This document shows positions 61,433 through 64,000 of a stretch of DNA of 64,000 nt, piece by piece. The translations under genes and the position numbers were made by a program. The stretch comes from JAUYQR01 sp963822435 (lineage in GTDB: Bacteria > Pseudomonadota > Alphaproteobacteria > Rhodobacterales > Rhodobacteraceae): contig CAWGHN010000004.1 in assembly GCA_963822435.1 (NCBI GenBank), positions 434,001 to 498,000 of the forward strand, written 5' to 3'. How positions within the stretch are numbered: position 1 is the stretch's first letter; each line of letters opens with the position of its first letter. The notes below the pieces were generated by a model, which saw only the letters and a program-made list of their open reading frames with translations, did no database searches and was not told the origin of the DNA.

Positions 61433-61450
61433 TGTAAACACGGAATTACG
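61433..61450. promoter_or_regulatory. Degenerate PpsR/CrtJ site, crtD-proximal
   Basis: TGTaaacacggaattACg matches TGT-N12-ACA except the last base. It lies 24 bp (start to start) from the perfect site at 61457, as expected for a cooperative pair. Confidence 0.55.
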
Positions 61451-61456
61451 CATATC

Positions 61457-61474
61457 TGTAAGTTTTTGTTTACA
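61457..61474. promoter_or_regulatory. PpsR/CrtJ operator in crtD/crtE divergent region
   Basis: TGTaagtttttgtttACA, perfect TGT-N12-ACA. Its TTTACA end may be the crtE -35 box. 67 bp lie between it and the crtE start. Confidence 0.85.
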
Positions 61475-61541
61475 CCTTGGCCGCACGATGCAAAACTGAC
61501 GCCAAGGACGCCGCGGGCTTTTCGGCGGCAAGGGGGCGCGG

Positions 61542-62426
61542 ATGGGGCTTTCCACTCGAATCGAGGCAGCGGTCACCGAGGCGATCCGGCTTGGCCAGGG
61601 CGTTGGCGGGCAGGTGCCGGGGCGGCTGGCGCAGGCCTTGGAATATTCGGTGACACCGGGTGGCGCGCGAATCCGCCCGACGATCCTGCTGTCGGTCGCG
61701 TTGGCCTGTGGCGATGACCGGCCGGGGTTGAGCAGTGCGGCTGCGGCGGCGCTGGAACTGATTCACTGCGCCAGTCTGGTGCATGACGACCTTCCGGCGT
61801 TTGACGATGCTGACCTGCGGCGTGGCAAGGCGACGGTGCACAAGGCGTATTCGGAACCCTTGGCGGTGCTGGCGGGCGATAGCCTGATCGTCCTGGCCTT
61901 CGAGGTGCTGGCGCGGGCGGCGGGCGATCAGCCGCTGCGGGCGTTGCAGTTGGTGCGGGTGTTGGCGCAGCGGACCGGGATGCCCGGCGGGATTTGTGCG
62001 GGGCAGGCGTGGGAATCGGAGGCGCAGGTCAATCTGGGCGCCTATCACCGCGCGAAAACCGGAGCCCTGTTCATCGCCGCAACCCAGATGGGGGCGATTG
62101 CCGCCGGAATGGACGCCGAGCCATGGGAGGAATTGGGCGCGCGGATCGGTGAGGCGTTCCAGGTGGCCGATGACCTGAAGGACGCGCTGATGTCGGCGGA
62201 CGAAACCGGCAAGCCGGCAGGCCAGGACGCGGCGCATGGGCGGCCAAATGCGGTGGCGCTGATGGGCGTGTCGGGCGCAGTGCGGCATCTGAAGGACATT
62301 CTGGGCGGCGCGATCGCGTCGATCCCGTCCTGCCCGGGCGAGGCGCAACTGGCCGCGATGGTGCGGGCCTACGCCGAGAAGATGACTCCGGTCAGCCTGA
62401 GCCAGCGCGCGGCGGCGGCGCGATGA
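61542..62426 (+). CDS. crtE: Geranylgeranyl diphosphate synthase
   Basis: A 294-residue isoprenyl diphosphate synthase: first Asp-rich motif DDLPAFDD (residues 82-89) and second motif in QVADDLKDAL. It supplies GGPP to both carotenoids and the bacteriochlorophyll tail. It overlaps crtF by 4 bp. Confidence 0.95.
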   Translation: MGLSTRIEAAVTEAIRLGQGVGGQVPGRLAQALEYSVTPGGARIRPTILLSVALACGDDRPGLSSAAAAALELIHCASLVHDDLPAFDDADLRRGKATVHKAYSEPLAVLAGDSLIVLAFEVLARAAGDQPLRALQLVRVLAQRTGMPGGICAGQAWESEAQVNLGAYHRAKTGALFIAATQMGAIAAGMDAEPWEELGARIGEAFQVADDLKDALMSADETGKPAGQDAAHGRPNAVALMGVSGAVRHLKDILGGAIASIPSCPGEAQLAAMVRAYAEKMTPVSLSQRAAAAR

Positions 62427-63532
62427 CCGACATGGGCCTTGGCGCGGGACGTGCGGGCAAGGCCGCCGGTCCCGGCTGGGCCGTGCGGCTGGCGATGCAG
62501 CCGTGGTTTCACAGGATGTGTGCGCGTATACCGGGGCTTAGCGCCGTTGTGCGGAGCGAGGGCGACGCGCTTTTCGAGGTGGTGCAGGGCTTTGTGCGGT
62601 CTCAGGCGCTGCTTGCGCTGGTGGAGCTGCGGGTGATGCACCGGCTGGCGGACGGGCCGATTGGGGCCGGTGCGCTGGCGCGGCTGACCGGCGTGCCGGA
62701 GCCTCGCATGGCGGTGCTGATGCAGGCCGGTGCGGCGCTGCGGCTGGTCAGGCGGCAAGGCGATTTCTGGGCGCTGACCACACGCGGGGCGGCGTTCCTG
62801 ACCGTGCCGGGGCTGGAGGCGATGGTGCGGCACCATCCGGTGCTCTACCGTGATCTGATTGATCCGGTTGCGTTTTTTCGCGGTGAGACGGTGCCTGAAC
62901 TGGCCGGTTTCTGGCCCTATGTGTTTGGCGCAGGCGGTGCGGCGGACCCGGATCTGGCGGGGCGCTATTCACAACTTATGGCCGACAGTCAGGGGCTGGT
63001 GGCGGAAGATACGCTGCGGCTGGTCAGCTTGCGCGGTGTGCGGCATCTGATGGATGTGGGCGGTGGAACCGGGGCGTTTCTGGCGGCGGTGGGTCGGGCC
63101 TGGCCAAAGATCGGACTGACGCTGTTCGATCTGCCCGCCGTTGTGGCGGGGGCGCGACCGGGGCCGGGCGTGCGGATCGTGCCGGGCAGTTTCCGCGACG
63201 ACCCGCTGCCCATGGGGGCCGATGCGGTCAGCCTGATCCGGGTGCTGTACGACCATTCCGACGCGACGGTGACTGGTCTCTTGGCGGCCGTTCATGCGGC
63301 GTTGCCGGTGGGCGGGCGGCTGGTGATTTCAGAGCCGATGTCGGGAGGCACGCGGCCAGACCCCGCGACGGATGTGTATTTCGCAGTTTACACGCTGGCG
63401 ATGCAAACCGGGCGAACCCGGTCGGCAGAGGAAATCGCCGCCCTCGCCGGTGCTGCGGGATTTGGGTCGATCCGGATGCTTCGCGGACACAGGCCCTTCA
63501 TCACCTCGGCGGTCACCGCGCGTCGGATGTGA
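62423..63532 (+). CDS. crtF: Hydroxyneurosporene O-methyltransferase
   Basis: A 369-residue SAM methyltransferase with an N-terminal winged-helix dimerisation domain (RSQALLALVELRVMHRLADG) and the SAM motif LMDVGGGTGAFLAAVG. It methylates the 1-hydroxyl group on the spheroidene pathway. Cotranscribed with crtE; bchC follows after 124 bp with two PpsR operators. Confidence 0.93.
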   Translation: MTDMGLGAGRAGKAAGPGWAVRLAMQPWFHRMCARIPGLSAVVRSEGDALFEVVQGFVRSQALLALVELRVMHRLADGPIGAGALARLTGVPEPRMAVLMQAGAALRLVRRQGDFWALTTRGAAFLTVPGLEAMVRHHPVLYRDLIDPVAFFRGETVPELAGFWPYVFGAGGAADPDLAGRYSQLMADSQGLVAEDTLRLVSLRGVRHLMDVGGGTGAFLAAVGRAWPKIGLTLFDLPAVVAGARPGPGVRIVPGSFRDDPLPMGADAVSLIRVLYDHSDATVTGLLAAVHAALPVGGRLVISEPMSGGTRPDPATDVYFAVYTLAMQTGRTRSAEEIAALAGAAGFGSIRMLRGHRPFITSAVTARRM

Positions 63533-63550
63533 CATTTGGTAGCGGCAAAG

Positions 63551-63568
63551 TGTCAATTCTAGTTGACA
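63551..63568. promoter_or_regulatory. PpsR/CrtJ operator 1 and -35 box of the bchC promoter
   Basis: TGTcaattctagttgACA. It includes TTGACA (63563-63568); with a 16-bp spacer a -10-like TAGAGT lies at 63585-63590. This is the classic Rhodobacter bchC promoter layout with operator 2 overlapping the -10. Confidence 0.88.
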
Positions 63569-63576
63569 CTCTGCTT

Positions 63577-63594
63577 TGTAAGGTTAGAGTTACA
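63577..63594. promoter_or_regulatory. PpsR/CrtJ operator 2 covering the bchC -10 region
   Basis: TGTaaggttagagttACA, 8 bp after operator 1, so two protein dimers could bind side by side and cover the promoter. Confidence 0.88.
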
Positions 63595-63656
63595 GATAAC
63601 AACACGGTCCTGCGATCGACTCTGAAATGGGGGCGGCGGACGGACCGAGGGGGCAC

Positions 63657-64000
63657 ATGTTGAGAACCACCGCCGTCATCCTGCATGGGCCGAAAGAGTT
63701 GGGGCTGGAAAGCCTTGGCCTGATCTCTCCGGGAGACGATGACCTGGTGGTCGAGATTGCCTATTCCGGCATTTCCACCGGCACCGAAAAGCTGTTCTGG
63801 TCGGGCACAATGCCGGCCTTTCCGGGCATGGGGTATCCGCTGGTACCGGGCTATGAGGCCGCGGGCGAAGTGGTGGAGGCGGGCGCAAATTCGGGGTTCC
63901 GGGTTGGCGAGCATGTCTTTGTGCCGGGGGCAAACTGCTTTGCAGGCAACGTGAAGGGTCTCTTTGGCGGTGCCTCGCGTCATCTGGTGACCAAGGCGGG
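63657..64000 (+). CDS. bchC: Bacteriochlorophyllide a dehydrogenase BchC (3' end cut by window edge)
   Basis: The first 114 codons of BchC, which oxidises the 3-hydroxyethyl group to the 3-acetyl of bacteriochlorophyllide a. MLRTTAVILHGPKEL, VEIAYSGISTGTEKLFWSG and GYEAAGEVVEAG match the medium-chain dehydrogenase-like BchC. GAGGGGG precedes the ATG. In relatives it heads bchCXYZ and continues into puf. Confidence 0.94.
   Translation, partial: MLRTTAVILHGPKELGLESLGLISPGDDDLVVEIAYSGISTGTEKLFWSGTMPAFPGMGYPLVPGYEAAGEVVEAGANSGFRVGEHVFVPGANCFAGNVKGLFGGASRHLVTKA

Overview
This 64-kb, GC-rich window comes from an alphaproteobacterium of the Rhodobacteraceae (Rhodobacter/Gemmobacter type). It carries most of a photosynthesis gene cluster in the order typical of that family, with PpsR/CrtJ operators (TGT-N12-ACA) in front of nearly every cluster operon. 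To its left are a taurine/sulfonate degradation block and a complete urease operon. I saw no tRNA, rRNA, CRISPR array, insertion sequence or prophage gene.

Region 1 (1-6.8 kb): the end of an ABC solute-binding protein gene, a RidA-like protein, an Att-type ABC export system (ATPase, fused FtsX permease, lipocalin-like periplasmic protein) and a UDP-glucuronate epimerase. Region 2 (6.9-19.6 kb): taurine use. tpa makes sulfoacetaldehyde, tauR is the MocR-type activator, xsc cleaves sulfoacetaldehyde to sulfite plus acetyl phosphate, a TauE-like permease follows, ackA takes acetyl phosphate to acetate and ATP, and soeABC oxidises sulfite in the cytoplasm. A phosphohexomutase ends the run. As read, xsc carries one extra base near 11897 that shifts its last ~47 codons. 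Region 3 (19.7-26.3 kb): ureD-A-(small ORF)-B-(cyclase)-(CMD protein)-C-E-F-G, with an antisense mini-gene between ureC and ureE.

Region 4 (26.4-64 kb): photosynthesis. Leftward from 42.55 kb runs bchF-N-B-H-L-M-lhaA-puhA-B-C-orf98-acsF-puhE-hemA-cycA (light-independent protochlorophyllide reductase, Mg chelatase H, reaction-centre H subunit and its assembly factors, aerobic cyclase, ALA synthase, cytochrome c2). Rightward from 42.9 kb run ppaA/aerR and ppsR/crtJ, then bchE-J-G-orf428-P-idi. Leftward again are crtA-bchI-D-O; rightward crtI-B-tspO; leftward crtD-C; rightward crtE-F; bchC starts at the right edge. Together these give bacteriochlorophyll a, spheroidene-type carotenoids and reaction-centre assembly. 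Missing from view are the bchXYZ and puf genes, expected beyond bchC.

Points that deserve a second look: the xsc frameshift; bchD, which has no ATG/GTG/TTG at its expected start but a well-placed ATA; the crtD/crtC junction, where a conserved CrtC motif lies upstream of the first usable start; four copies of a REP-like element, one of them inside the bchB coding sequence; a paired direct-repeat box shared by tpa and xsc; a palindrome shared by the ends of tpa and ureG; and a cyclase/CMD gene pair inside the urease operon.
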